Assembly: GCA_944392695.1 (NCBI GenBank)
Contig: CALXXN010000006.1
Span: 1 to 64,000, forward strand
Source of the DNA: an uncultured Spirochaetales bacterium
Lineage (GTDB): Bacteria > Spirochaetota > Spirochaetia > Sphaerochaetales > Sphaerochaetaceae
Direction: 5' to 3'
Length of the DNA stretch: 64,000 bases
Made by a program: the position numbers and the translations under genes. The notes beneath the pieces are model-generated. The model saw nothing but the letters and a program-made list of their open reading frames with translations, had not been told where the DNA came from and searched no databases. Positions 8,663 through 16,773 of this stretch are shown piece after piece (position 1 is the stretch's first letter; each line of letters opens with the position of its first letter).

Positions 8663-10156
8663 ATGCCAAAGTACATAGGAGCAATCGACCAAGGGACGAC
8701 AAGCACACGTTTCATCATATTCTCACAGCAGGGTGTGCCCGTCGCTTATGAACAGTTGGAACATCAACAGCACTTCCCCCAGCCGGGCTGGGTGGAGCAT
8801 GATGTCCTGGAGATCTGGGCCAACACGGAACGCTGCATCCATGGCGCCCTCGAAAAGGCGGGCTTGAGGGCTGATGACCTCGCCGCGATTGGGATCACGA
8901 ACCAGCGGGAGACAATTGCCGCCTTCGACCCTGTGACGGGACGCCCCTGGCATCGTGCCATTGTCTGGCAGGACCTGAGGACAAGCCAGATCGTCGAAGG
9001 GCTTGGCAGGGAGCTGCCGGAGGCGGAGATCCGGCAGAAGACAGGCCTCCTTTACTCCCCATACTTCTCAGCAAGCAAGATAATGTGGCTCCTTGACAAT
9101 GTCGATGGCCTCAGGAGCGCGATGGAGAAGGGCAGGGTGGTCTTCGCCACGATGGATGCCTTCCTTGTCTGGAAGCTCACTGGACAGCTGGTTACTGATG
9201 TCACGAACGCATCCCGGTACATGCTGATGGACCTGAAGACCCTTGATTGGGATGAGGACCTCTTGAAGCTCACCGGGATAAAGCGCTCAGCCCTGCCCCG
9301 GATCGTGCCATCAATGGGTGAGGTCTATGGCTATGCCTCGATAGATGGGGCCCGCATCCCCGTGTGTGGAATCCTTGGTGACCAGCAGGCGGCCCTTTTC
9401 GGCCAGGCCTGCTTCAATGAAGGGGATGCGAAGTGCACATACGGTACAGGATGCTTCATGCTGGTCAACACAGGGACCAGGCCTTGTTATTCGAAGAACG
9501 GGCTTGTCACCACGCTCGCCTTCCAGGCCAAGGGCGAGGAGGCACGTTACGCGATAGAAGGTTCTGTCGCGATAGCAGGCTCCCTGGTGCAATGGACACG
9601 TGACAGTCTGAAGATGGTCAGCGATGCGAAGGAGCTCGACCGCCTTGCCGAGAGCGTGCCAGACAGTGGCGGTGTCTACATCGTCCCTGCCTTCTCAGGT
9701 CTTTTCGCACCTCACTGGCGTAGTGATGCACGTGGTGTCATAGCAGGACTCACTGCTTATGCCACCCGTGCCCATATCTGCCGTGCCGTCCTCGAGGCGA
9801 CCGCCTTCCAGGCCTACGATATCTTCGAAGCTGTCAAGGAGGATAGCGGCATCAGCCTCTCCTGCCTCAAAGTCGATGGTGGGCTGACGAACTCAGCTCC
9901 GCTCATGGCCTTCCAGGCCGACATACTGGATATTCCTGTCGTCAGGCCGAAGGTCACAGAGACCACGGCCCTTGGTGCGGCCTTCGCCGCAGGGCTTTCA
10001 GCCGGTATTTGGCAAAAGAGGGAAAATCTGGCATCATATTGGAAAGAACAGCTCAGATGGACACCTGGCATGGATGAAGCCGTACGCCATCAGAAGATTG
10101 TCTTCTGGCGCAAGGCTGTCGAGAGGACGCTTGGCTGGGCTGACGGGGAAGACTGA
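8663..10156 (+). CDS. glpK: Glycerol kinase
   Basis: A 497-residue FGGY-family kinase that phosphorylates glycerol to sn-glycerol 3-phosphate with ATP. Visible motifs: DQGTTSTRF at the N-terminus (phosphate 1 region), HQQHFPQPGWVEHD, ITNQRET, WQDLRT, CGILGDQQAALFGQ and KVDGGLTNS, all standard for GlpK and at normal spacing; the length is the family norm. The ATG has AGGAGG 5 nt upstream. No glpF or glpD is adjacent. Nearby glycerolipid glycosyltransferase and lipase-like genes suggest glycerol from lipids could feed it, but that is inference. Confidence 0.95.
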   Translation: MPKYIGAIDQGTTSTRFIIFSQQGVPVAYEQLEHQQHFPQPGWVEHDVLEIWANTERCIHGALEKAGLRADDLAAIGITNQRETIAAFDPVTGRPWHRAIVWQDLRTSQIVEGLGRELPEAEIRQKTGLLYSPYFSASKIMWLLDNVDGLRSAMEKGRVVFATMDAFLVWKLTGQLVTDVTNASRYMLMDLKTLDWDEDLLKLTGIKRSALPRIVPSMGEVYGYASIDGARIPVCGILGDQQAALFGQACFNEGDAKCTYGTGCFMLVNTGTRPCYSKNGLVTTLAFQAKGEEARYAIEGSVAIAGSLVQWTRDSLKMVSDAKELDRLAESVPDSGGVYIVPAFSGLFAPHWRSDARGVIAGLTAYATRAHICRAVLEATAFQAYDIFEAVKEDSGISLSCLKVDGGLTNSAPLMAFQADILDIPVVRPKVTETTALGAAFAAGLSAGIWQKRENLASYWKEQLRWTPGMDEAVRHQKIVFWRKAVERTLGWADGED

Positions 10157-10161
10157 AGGTG

Positions 10162-10971
10162 ATGGAATTCGATGCCCTCATGCTCGCTGCTGCACTTAAG
10201 GACGCAGTCCAGATACTGATCCTTGCCTGGATACTCTACAGGCTCTACCTTGCTGTCCAGGAGACGAAGCTGACACAGCTCATCATGGTGCTTGGAAGCT
10301 ATGCCTTGGGCTTTGGTGTGTGCTACGTCCTGGGCTTCGACTTCCTCCTGATGCTTTATCGGACGATCACGCTTCCCTTCCTGGCCTTCCTGTGCATCAT
10401 CTTCCATTCGGAATTCCGTCGCATAGTATCCCTCACGTTCTCTGGGCGTGGCCGTTTCTTCAGGATAGGCCAGCAGACGACAGCAGAGCAGATCGATTCA
10501 ATCCTCAACGCATGTGAGTCCCTGGTCTCCGTGAAACGTGGTGCCTTGATCATCTTCCCACGTCATATAGACATCAAGACCGTCATAGACTCTGGTACCA
10601 GGCTGAATGCCGACCTTTCATCATCGTTGATCTGCACGGTTTTCGACCATGACACTCCTCTTCATGATGGTGCCATGGTCATACAGGGTGGCAAGATCAT
10701 AGCGGCCAGCTGCTACCTGCCGCTCTCCACCCAGACTGGTATCAAGGCGAGTTTCGGTACGCGCCACCGCGCCGCACTGGGCCTGGCAGAGGACAGTGAT
10801 GCTGTCATCATCATCGTCAGCGAGGAGAATGGCGCCATGAGCCTCGCCTACAACGCGAACATCTACTATGACCTTGACCGTGAGAGCATAAAGAAGACGA
10901 TCCTGGCGCTACTCAGTTATCGTGATGTGACACCGCAGGATGTCAAGGAGGAGGCCTCTGATGAAGCATAA
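10162..10971 (+). CDS. cdaA: Diadenylate cyclase CdaA
   Basis: A 269-residue membrane-anchored DAC-domain enzyme that condenses two ATP into cyclic di-AMP. Three hydrophobic helices occupy about residues 8-80, followed by the DisA_N domain with the catalytic motifs L-H-D-G-A (DGA) and G-T-R-H-R-A-A (RHR), and SEENGAMSLA near the end. The arrangement is that of CdaA/DacA rather than DisA. The ATG at 10162 follows AAGG; a GTG three bases earlier is possible. The next gene, a YbbR-domain protein, is the usual CdaA partner. A PII-like c-di-AMP receptor begins at the far end of the window. Confidence 0.93.
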   Translation: MEFDALMLAAALKDAVQILILAWILYRLYLAVQETKLTQLIMVLGSYALGFGVCYVLGFDFLLMLYRTITLPFLAFLCIIFHSEFRRIVSLTFSGRGRFFRIGQQTTAEQIDSILNACESLVSVKRGALIIFPRHIDIKTVIDSGTRLNADLSSSLICTVFDHDTPLHDGAMVIQGGKIIAASCYLPLSTQTGIKASFGTRHRAALGLAEDSDAVIIIVSEENGAMSLAYNANIYYDLDRESIKKTILALLSYRDVTPQDVKEEASDEA

Positions 10972-11377
10972 TGTCAAGGGCCTCGGCTCCTTCATAAGCA
11001 CTTGGACACCACGTGTCGCCTGTCTTTTCATCGCCATAGTGATCTTCGCCTGTGTGCGTTACTTCAACATGGCCAGCCGTGTCGTGCGCATCCCGCTTTC
11101 AGTCACACTGCCAGATGCTGCAAGCGGGGTGGAGCCTGAGAGCCTCGTGCCTGATTCTGTCGATATCGTGATCAGTGGTGATGACGACCTGATCTACCTG
11201 GTCGACCCTGATTCGATCCATGCCTCGGCTGACTTCTCGGATGTCAGCAGTGAAGGCATAGCGAGGCGTAGCGTGGACCTTGAGTTCGCACGTGATGTCT
11301 TCGAGGATACGGCCCTGACACTGCGCAGCGATCCTGATGTCGTGCGCATACTATTCAGGACGAGCCCTGATGCTTAG
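10961..11377 (+). CDS. YbbR/CdaR-like membrane protein, single-domain form
   Basis: A 138-residue protein with one N-terminal transmembrane helix (about residues 16-34) and one predicted YbbR-type beta domain outside the membrane. CdaR proteins modulate CdaA; Firmicutes forms have several YbbR repeats, so this is a reduced version. The ATG at 10961 lies inside the cdaA 3' end with GGAGGAGG just upstream, so it is translationally coupled. The identification rests on position, topology and the pattern R-I-P-L-S-V-T-L-P-D... rather than on a catalytic motif. Confidence 0.75.
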   Translation: MKHNVKGLGSFISTWTPRVACLFIAIVIFACVRYFNMASRVVRIPLSVTLPDAASGVEPESLVPDSVDIVISGDDDLIYLVDPDSIHASADFSDVSSEGIARRSVDLEFARDVFEDTALTLRSDPDVVRILFRTSPDA

Positions 11378-11735
11378 GGGGCTTGGTGTCGACATCGTCG
11401 GGAACAAACGCTTCGAAGGTCTCTCCGACCATGTCATCCAACGTATCATGAGCCAGGCTGAATGGGATGAGGCCTCGGCATTGCAGGGGCAGCGCCGCTG
11501 TGAGTTCCTCGCTTCCCGCTTCGCAGCCAAGGAGGCTTTCGCCAAGGCGCTTGGTACTGGTTTCGTGGGCTTCGCTCCTCATGAGGTCTCGTTGGAGGAG
11601 GATGCCTCAGGCCAGCCCCGGCTTGTCTTCTCCAGGAGGGTGGAGGAACTTGTGGGACGATCATGTGTGCATGTATCAATCGCCCATGAGCATGACTATT
11701 CCGTAGCTGTGGTGGTGTTGGATGGCGAGAAGTGA
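11370..11735 (+). CDS. acpS: Holo-[acyl-carrier-protein] synthase
   Basis: A 121-residue AcpS that transfers the 4'-phosphopantetheine arm of CoA to a serine of apo-ACP. The N-terminus LRGLGVDIV carries the Mg-binding Asp, and ASRFAAKEAFAKALG is the canonical central motif with the catalytic Glu; the end VSIAHEHDYSVAVVVL is also typical. The gene starts inside the last codons of the YbbR gene (8-nt overlap) with only a weak Shine-Dalgarno, so it relies on coupling. Length is normal. Confidence 0.93.
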   Translation: MLRGLGVDIVGNKRFEGLSDHVIQRIMSQAEWDEASALQGQRRCEFLASRFAAKEAFAKALGTGFVGFAPHEVSLEEDASGQPRLVFSRRVEELVGRSCVHVSIAHEHDYSVAVVVLDGEK

Positions 11736-12579
11736 TTGGCATCGTCCAGCTGTCAGCCCTCCTGAGGATGGCTTCAAGCGTGTGAAGATGGTCCTTGCCT
11801 ATGACGGCAGGGCCTTCAATGGCTGGCAGTGCCAGGACAATGGCATCGGCGTCCAGGAGCTGGTGTCAAAGGCCGTCTCAAAGGTCTATGGCCATCCTGT
11901 CAGGATACAGGGCTCCGGGCGTACGGACCAGGGTGTGCACGCCTTGGGCCAGTGCGCACATGCCGATGTTCCAATCAATGGCTCCAGGATTCCTGATGAG
12001 CGCCTTGCCCTTGCCTTGAACACGATGCTGCCAAACAGCGTCAGGGTCCTGTCAAGCGGACCTGCGGGGCCTGGCTTCCATGCCAGGTTCTCGACCATGG
12101 CCCGCGAGTACTGGTATTACATCAAGGCCGCAGGAGATGCCCTGCCTTTTGATGATGGACTCGTCTCCACTTACAAGACCTTGCCACCAGTTGAGCTGTT
12201 GGATGGATACGCGGCCCTGATCCAAGGCACTCATGACTTCACCACCTTCGCCTGTGCTAGGGATGAGAGCCCCTCGAAGGTCCGGGACATCTACGAGTCG
12301 TCGTGGAGCGTGGGGGCTGACATGCATGGCCATCCTGTCTACCGCTACAAGGTCGTGGGCAACGCCTTCCTCTACCATCAGGTGCGCTCCATGGTGGGTA
12401 CCATGGTCCTGCTTGGTGCGAAGGGTGCTCCTGTCTCTGAGTTCAAGAGATGCCTTGAGGCCAAGGACCGTCGGCTGGCACTGACGACGGCCCCTTCCGC
12501 CGGCCTCTATCTTGCACGGGTCAGCTACGACCCTGATGAATATCTTTGGTTCGAGGAGGAAGCTGATGATGGAACGTGA
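11722..12579 (+). CDS. truA: tRNA pseudouridine(38-40) synthase TruA
   Basis: A 285-residue TruA that isomerises uridines 38-40 in tRNA anticodon arms. The catalytic aspartate is in GSGRTDQGVHALGQ, with F-N-G-W-Q before it and R-E-Y-W-Y-Y and FLYHQVRSMVG after it, all family signatures. It overlaps acpS by 14 nt in another frame; the first ~20 residues precede the conserved start of the domain. It is part of the cdaA to priA run of overlapping genes. Confidence 0.94.
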   Translation: MARSDWHRPAVSPPEDGFKRVKMVLAYDGRAFNGWQCQDNGIGVQELVSKAVSKVYGHPVRIQGSGRTDQGVHALGQCAHADVPINGSRIPDERLALALNTMLPNSVRVLSSGPAGPGFHARFSTMAREYWYYIKAAGDALPFDDGLVSTYKTLPPVELLDGYAALIQGTHDFTTFACARDESPSKVRDIYESSWSVGADMHGHPVYRYKVVGNAFLYHQVRSMVGTMVLLGAKGAPVSEFKRCLEAKDRRLALTTAPSAGLYLARVSYDPDEYLWFEEEADDGT

Positions 12580-13333
12580 CAGCGCTGCCGAGTACTTCCT
12601 CGGCCTCATAGACAGTGCGATGGCCGCCTTGAAGGGCGATGGGCTCAGGGAGCTTGATCCTCCCTCCCGCTACATCGTCACCACCCATCCAGAGGAAGGT
12701 CCTGTCGTCGTCGCTGGACATGTCATAGACAGCGCTCCCGTGGAAGAAGAGGCGCAAGTCAATGAGGCTCCTGCCAGGACTGCCGCCTCTGCGCCCTCTC
12801 TTGCAAGGGGCCTGAACGCGCTCCTCGAGGACTGCCATTCCTGCCCGCTGTGGATGAACCGCAATGAGCGCACAATGGTCGGGCAGGGCTCGGTGAGGCC
12901 ACTCTACCTCTTCGTCACCGACAGGGTGAGGCAGGATGGTTCCTTCCTCATGGAAGCGGAGGAGGACTTCTTCCGCAAGTGGCTGCAGGGCCTGCGCCTT
13001 GATGTGCGCAAGGAGGTCCATGTCACTTCCGTGATCAAGTGCCCCTCGGTCGATGATGTCATCGAGGATGGTTGTGAGGTGCTCCTGAAACGTCAGATCG
13101 AGGTCTTGAAGCCCCGTGTCATAGTCACAATCGGGTCAGCGGGGGCCTTCCTTGCCAGTGGGGATGGCGATGTCTTCTCCGCAAGGGGTGCTGTAAGGCA
13201 ATACCATGGAACCCCTGTCGTATGTACATTCTCACCAAGCATGGTCATGGATGACTACAAGGTCCTCCGACGCCTTGTATGGGAGGACCTGAAGCTGGCA
13301 GCGGGCATCGCCGGCACATTGGACAGGCTGTGA
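12566..13333 (+). CDS. Uracil-DNA glycosylase-fold Fe-S protein with altered active-site motifs
   Basis: A 255-residue protein of the family 4/5 uracil-DNA glycosylase type. About 85 low-complexity N-terminal residues precede the domain. The four probable [4Fe-4S] cysteines remain: a CHSC pair, then a Cys in TSVIKCP and another 12 residues on. The usual catalytic motif A (GExPG) is missing; the corresponding stretch reads LFVTDRVRQDG. The usual H-P-S motif appears as FSPS, so its histidine is lost. It may have a different DNA substrate or be non-catalytic. Two ATGs in tandem (12566, 12569) follow GAGGAGGAAG and overlap the truA end; the stop overlaps the priA start. Confidence 0.7.
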   Translation: MMERDSAAEYFLGLIDSAMAALKGDGLRELDPPSRYIVTTHPEEGPVVVAGHVIDSAPVEEEAQVNEAPARTAASAPSLARGLNALLEDCHSCPLWMNRNERTMVGQGSVRPLYLFVTDRVRQDGSFLMEAEEDFFRKWLQGLRLDVRKEVHVTSVIKCPSVDDVIEDGCEVLLKRQIEVLKPRVIVTIGSAGAFLASGDGDVFSARGAVRQYHGTPVVCTFSPSMVMDDYKVLRRLVWEDLKLAAGIAGTLDRL

Positions 13334-15297
13334 TGACTGCACGTGTCCTTGTCGCCCTGCCTGTGGATGGCTCGTTCTCATACTCTGTTCCTGAGAAGCT
13401 CCAGGACAGGGTCAGGCCAGGCCTCCGGGTCATGGTCCCCTTTGGACGACGTACTGTGACAGGCTTCGTAACCGCGCTTGAGAATGGACCGGATGTCCAT
13501 GGTATCACCTTGAAGGACATCAAGCGTGTCGTGGACAAGGAGGAGGTCTTCAACGATGACCTCGTCAGGCTTTCAGCCTTCGTTTCGAAGATGTACCTCT
13601 GCTCCCAGGGACAGGCGCTGTCTGCCATGGTCCCATCCGGCAGGAGGGAGGTCGAAGTATCGATCTTCGGAACTGAATCGGAGTTCACTCCAATAGCCAA
13701 GCTCGCCCCACAGCAGGAGGCCGCACTCAAGGAAATCCTCTCAGGTACGGGGCTCTACTACCTCCATGGTGTCACAGGCTCTGGCAAGAGCGAGGTCTAC
13801 CTGCGCGCCGCTGAGAAGGTGATAAGCGAAGGACGCCAGGTCATCTACCTTGTCCCTGAGATCACGCTCACCCACCAGCTCCAGCAGGATGTGATGGACC
13901 GTTTCCCCGGACGGGTGGCCATACTGCACAGCGCACTCAGCCCATCCCAGAGGCTGAAGGAGTGGAGGCGGATCATGCATCATGAGGTCGACCTGGTCAT
14001 AGGTGCCCGTTCTGCGGTGTTCGCCCCCTGTGCCGACCTTGGCCTGATCATCATGGATGAGGAACATGAGGGCAGTTACAAAAGTGGTCAGACTCCGCGC
14101 TACCATGCGCGTCAGGTGGCTCAGGAGAGGGCTCGGATGCATGGTGTGAGCTTCATCATGGGGTCCGCCACACCTTCACTTGAAGCCTGGAACATGATGG
14201 AGAAGGGTACGGTGAGACGCATCAGCATGCCACTACGTGTCGCAGGTGGAAGCCGTCCCCGGATCGAGGTCGTCAGCCTGCTTGGTGTGGAGGGCTGCAT
14301 ATCACCAAGGCTGGAGGATGAGATGAGGCGTACGTTGTTGGCTGGACGTTCCATCATGCTCTTCCTGAACCGCCGTGGGTATTCCTACTACTACCACTGC
14401 AACAGCTGCGGCCATGTTTTTGAGTGTCCGCATTGCTCTGTCGCCATGACCTGGCATAAGAAGAGTGGACGCCTGCACTGCCACTATTGTGGCTGGAGCG
14501 AGGAGCCGAGCGAGACCTGCCCCGTCTGTGGCTCGACTGACATCGGGGTGGCAGGGCATGGCACTGAGAAGGTGGAGGAGGAGGTGCGCCGCCTCTTCCC
14601 CTCAGCCCGGACCGCCAGGCTGGACACTGATGTGGCCTCTGACGACAGGGAGCTCGCTTCGAGGATCATCGATGATTTCCGGTCAGGACGGCTGGACATA
14701 CTCCTTGGCACACAGATGGTCGCCAAGGGCTTGAATTTCCCCAAGCTCTCCTTGGTTGGTGTCATAAATGCGGACAGCACGCTCTCTGTCCCTGATTTCA
14801 GGAGCCAGGAGCGGACCTACAGCCTCCTCGAACAGGTCGCAGGACGGGCAGGCCGTTACGATGGGCAGGGGCTGGTTCTGATCCAGACACACCGCCCTGA
14901 CGATGCTTCAATCGTGGCTGTCCGTGACAACCGGGGCGCTGAGTTCTACAAGGGCGAGATGGAGGTCCGCAAGCTGCTTGGCTACCCCCCATTCAGCCGC
15001 ATGGTCTGCCTGGTCCTCAGGGGTGTGGACTTGGAAAGGGTCTGCCAGGGCGTGGAGGATCTCGCCTCTGTCATAAGGCGTGTCATAGACACATCAGGGC
15101 TTTCATCGCGGGTCAGGATACTCGGTGTCACTGCCTGCGTCATTGAGCGCAGGGCCTCATCCTGGCGCCACCAGGTCCTCTTGTCATCTGACAACATACT
15201 CCTGTTGACAGCCTTGGTACGCAAGGCGCTTGGACTGTGGAAGGAACCACAGGGCTGCCATCTTGAGATAGATGTGGATCCACTGAGCCTGCTGTGA
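13333..15297 (+). CDS. priA: Primosomal protein N' (replication restart helicase PriA)
   Basis: A 654-residue superfamily 2 DNA helicase that reloads the replicative helicase at stalled forks. In order: an N-terminal DNA-binding region beginning A-R-V-L-V-A-L-P, Walker A in GVTGSGKSEVYL, Walker B/DEEH in IIMDEEHEGSYKSGQTPRYHARQ, and a zinc region with paired cysteines (CNSCGHVFECPHC, later CHYCGW and CPVCGS), then the LLGTQMVAKGLNFP helicase motif. The frame is open further upstream, but the ATG overlapping the previous stop (TGATG) is the natural start. Confidence 0.95.
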   Translation: MTARVLVALPVDGSFSYSVPEKLQDRVRPGLRVMVPFGRRTVTGFVTALENGPDVHGITLKDIKRVVDKEEVFNDDLVRLSAFVSKMYLCSQGQALSAMVPSGRREVEVSIFGTESEFTPIAKLAPQQEAALKEILSGTGLYYLHGVTGSGKSEVYLRAAEKVISEGRQVIYLVPEITLTHQLQQDVMDRFPGRVAILHSALSPSQRLKEWRRIMHHEVDLVIGARSAVFAPCADLGLIIMDEEHEGSYKSGQTPRYHARQVAQERARMHGVSFIMGSATPSLEAWNMMEKGTVRRISMPLRVAGGSRPRIEVVSLLGVEGCISPRLEDEMRRTLLAGRSIMLFLNRRGYSYYYHCNSCGHVFECPHCSVAMTWHKKSGRLHCHYCGWSEEPSETCPVCGSTDIGVAGHGTEKVEEEVRRLFPSARTARLDTDVASDDRELASRIIDDFRSGRLDILLGTQMVAKGLNFPKLSLVGVINADSTLSVPDFRSQERTYSLLEQVAGRAGRYDGQGLVLIQTHRPDDASIVAVRDNRGAEFYKGEMEVRKLLGYPPFSRMVCLVLRGVDLERVCQGVEDLASVIRRVIDTSGLSSRVRILGVTACVIERRASSWRHQVLLSSDNILLLTALVRKALGLWKEPQGCHLEIDVDPLSLL

Positions 15298-15319
15298 GCT
15301 GGAAGAGGGGCCACGCTTA

Positions 15320-15328
15320 TGCTATATT
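15320..15328 (+). promoter_or_regulatory. Extended -10 directly before def
   Basis: TGcTATATT, with the hexamer at 15323-15328, ends 6 nt before the def ATG; no good -35 and no Shine-Dalgarno at usual distance. Transcription from here would start at or next to the A of the start codon, a leaderless mRNA. Confidence 0.5.
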
Positions 15329-15334
15329 TCCCTC

Positions 15335-15844
15335 ATGCTTGATATTTCCCTACTTGGAGATGAAGTCCTCAGGGAGCCGACTGAGCGCGTGACTGTATTC
15401 GATAGTACGCTCTCCATCCTTGTGGACGCGATGTTCGATACAATGGATGAAGCCGATGGCGTGGGCCTCGCAGCCCCCCAGGTCGGTGTCTCGAAGCGCA
15501 TCTTCGTCGTCGATACGAGGCAGGAGGGTGGGCGTATCGCCTTCATCAACCCTGAGATCGTCGAGACGAGCGAGGAGAGGAGCCACTATGAGGAAGGCTG
15601 CCTCTCCGTCCCCGGCATCTATAAGGATGTCATCCGTCCAGCCGCTGTCACAGTGCAGGCCCAGGACGTGACTGGACGCGCCTTCACGATCAAGGCCACG
15701 GGCCTTCTTGCCCGTGTCGTGCAACATGAGAACGACCACCTCTATGGCAAGCTCTTCATCGACCGCCTCCCTGATGAGGAAAGGGAGAAGGTCTTGCGCC
15801 AGTGGGAGAGGAGGTCGAAAGGCAGGGGGAAGAGGAAGAAGTGA
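15335..15844 (+). CDS. def: Peptide deformylase
   Basis: A 169-residue metalloenzyme that removes the formyl group from nascent N-terminal methionine. All three family motifs are present: GVGLAAPQVG, EGCLSVPG (metal-binding Cys) and QHENDHL (HExxH type with metal-binding histidines). A basic tail (R-R-S-K-G-R-G-K-R-K-K) ends the protein. It is coupled to fmt through a GTGA overlap, the common def-fmt pair. The only promoter-like signal lies immediately before the ATG, suggesting a leaderless transcript, although read-through from priA is also possible. Confidence 0.95.
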   Translation: MLDISLLGDEVLREPTERVTVFDSTLSILVDAMFDTMDEADGVGLAAPQVGVSKRIFVVDTRQEGGRIAFINPEIVETSEERSHYEEGCLSVPGIYKDVIRPAAVTVQAQDVTGRAFTIKATGLLARVVQHENDHLYGKLFIDRLPDEEREKVLRQWERRSKGRGKRKK

Positions 15845-16773
15845 GGTTGCTCTTCGCTGGTACAGACGAGATCGCCGTTCCGACGCTTGAGGCCTTGGCC
15901 TCCCAGAAGCTTGTCGGAGCCGTCCTGACTACACCTGATGCCCCGGGCAAGAGGGGTAGTGTCCTGCTTCCAAGCCCTGTGAAGGCGGCAGCTGGCCGCC
16001 TTGGCCTGCCAGTCCTCCAACCGGACAGGCTTGGCAGTGAAGCCAGGAAGCAGGTCTCCCAGCTGGGTTGTGATGTCCTCCTGTCCTTCTGCTACGGGAA
16101 GATATTCGGGCCGAAGTTCCTCTCGCTCTTTCCCTTGAAATTCAACATACATCCTTCCTTGTTGCCACATCACAGGGGTTGCAGCCCAATACAGGCGGCC
16201 ATCCTGGGACAGGACAGGAAGACTGGCATCTCCATCCAGGACATCGCCCTTGCCATCGATGAAGGTGACATCTACATCACCCAGTCATTCGAACTCGATG
16301 GAACCGAGACGACGGCTTCGCTCTGTGAGCGTGTGTCGAAGCTCGCCCCTGCGCTTGCGCTCAACCTGCTTGAAGGGCTGGATGTCTACAAGCCGCGCAG
16401 GCAGCTGGACATCCCCGCTGATTACACCGGTTTCATCAAGAAGGAGGATGGTCGGCTTGATTTCACCGGCTCAGCCGCCCAGCTCCATGCCCAGGTCCGG
16501 GCCTGCTACCCCTGGCCCAAGGCCCACTGCCTCCTGGATGGCAGCCCGATATCCATAACATCCGTCTACGGCTCCGTCTTCGACCTCCCTGATGAAGAGT
16601 GTGCCGAGGAGCCCGGCACTGTCGTGGCACATGTGAAGGGGAAGGGCCTCAAGGTCGCGACAGGCCACGGCTATCTTTATATCAATGGACTGCAGGCCCC
16701 GACGAAGAAGGAGATGGACAGCGCCTCCTTCATCAACGGCCGACGTGGTGACATGGGGCGCCTCTTCTCATGA
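15841..16773 (+). CDS. fmt: Methionyl-tRNA formyltransferase
   Basis: A 310-residue Fmt that formylates initiator Met-tRNA with 10-formyl-tetrahydrofolate. The motif NIHPSLLPHHRGCSPIQ contains the catalytic Asn-His and the SLLPxxRG loop, followed by TGISIQDIALAIDEGDI; the C-terminal oligonucleotide-binding domain follows. I chose the GTG at 15841, which overlaps the def stop as GTGA and has GGGGGAAGAGG upstream; the ATG at 15802 lies inside def and adds a non-conserved acidic leader. The stop overlaps the next ATG (ATGA). Confidence 0.94.
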   Translation: MRLLFAGTDEIAVPTLEALASQKLVGAVLTTPDAPGKRGSVLLPSPVKAAAGRLGLPVLQPDRLGSEARKQVSQLGCDVLLSFCYGKIFGPKFLSLFPLKFNIHPSLLPHHRGCSPIQAAILGQDRKTGISIQDIALAIDEGDIYITQSFELDGTETTASLCERVSKLAPALALNLLEGLDVYKPRRQLDIPADYTGFIKKEDGRLDFTGSAAQLHAQVRACYPWPKAHCLLDGSPISITSVYGSVFDLPDEECAEEPGTVVAHVKGKGLKVATGHGYLYINGLQAPTKKEMDSASFINGRRGDMGRLFS

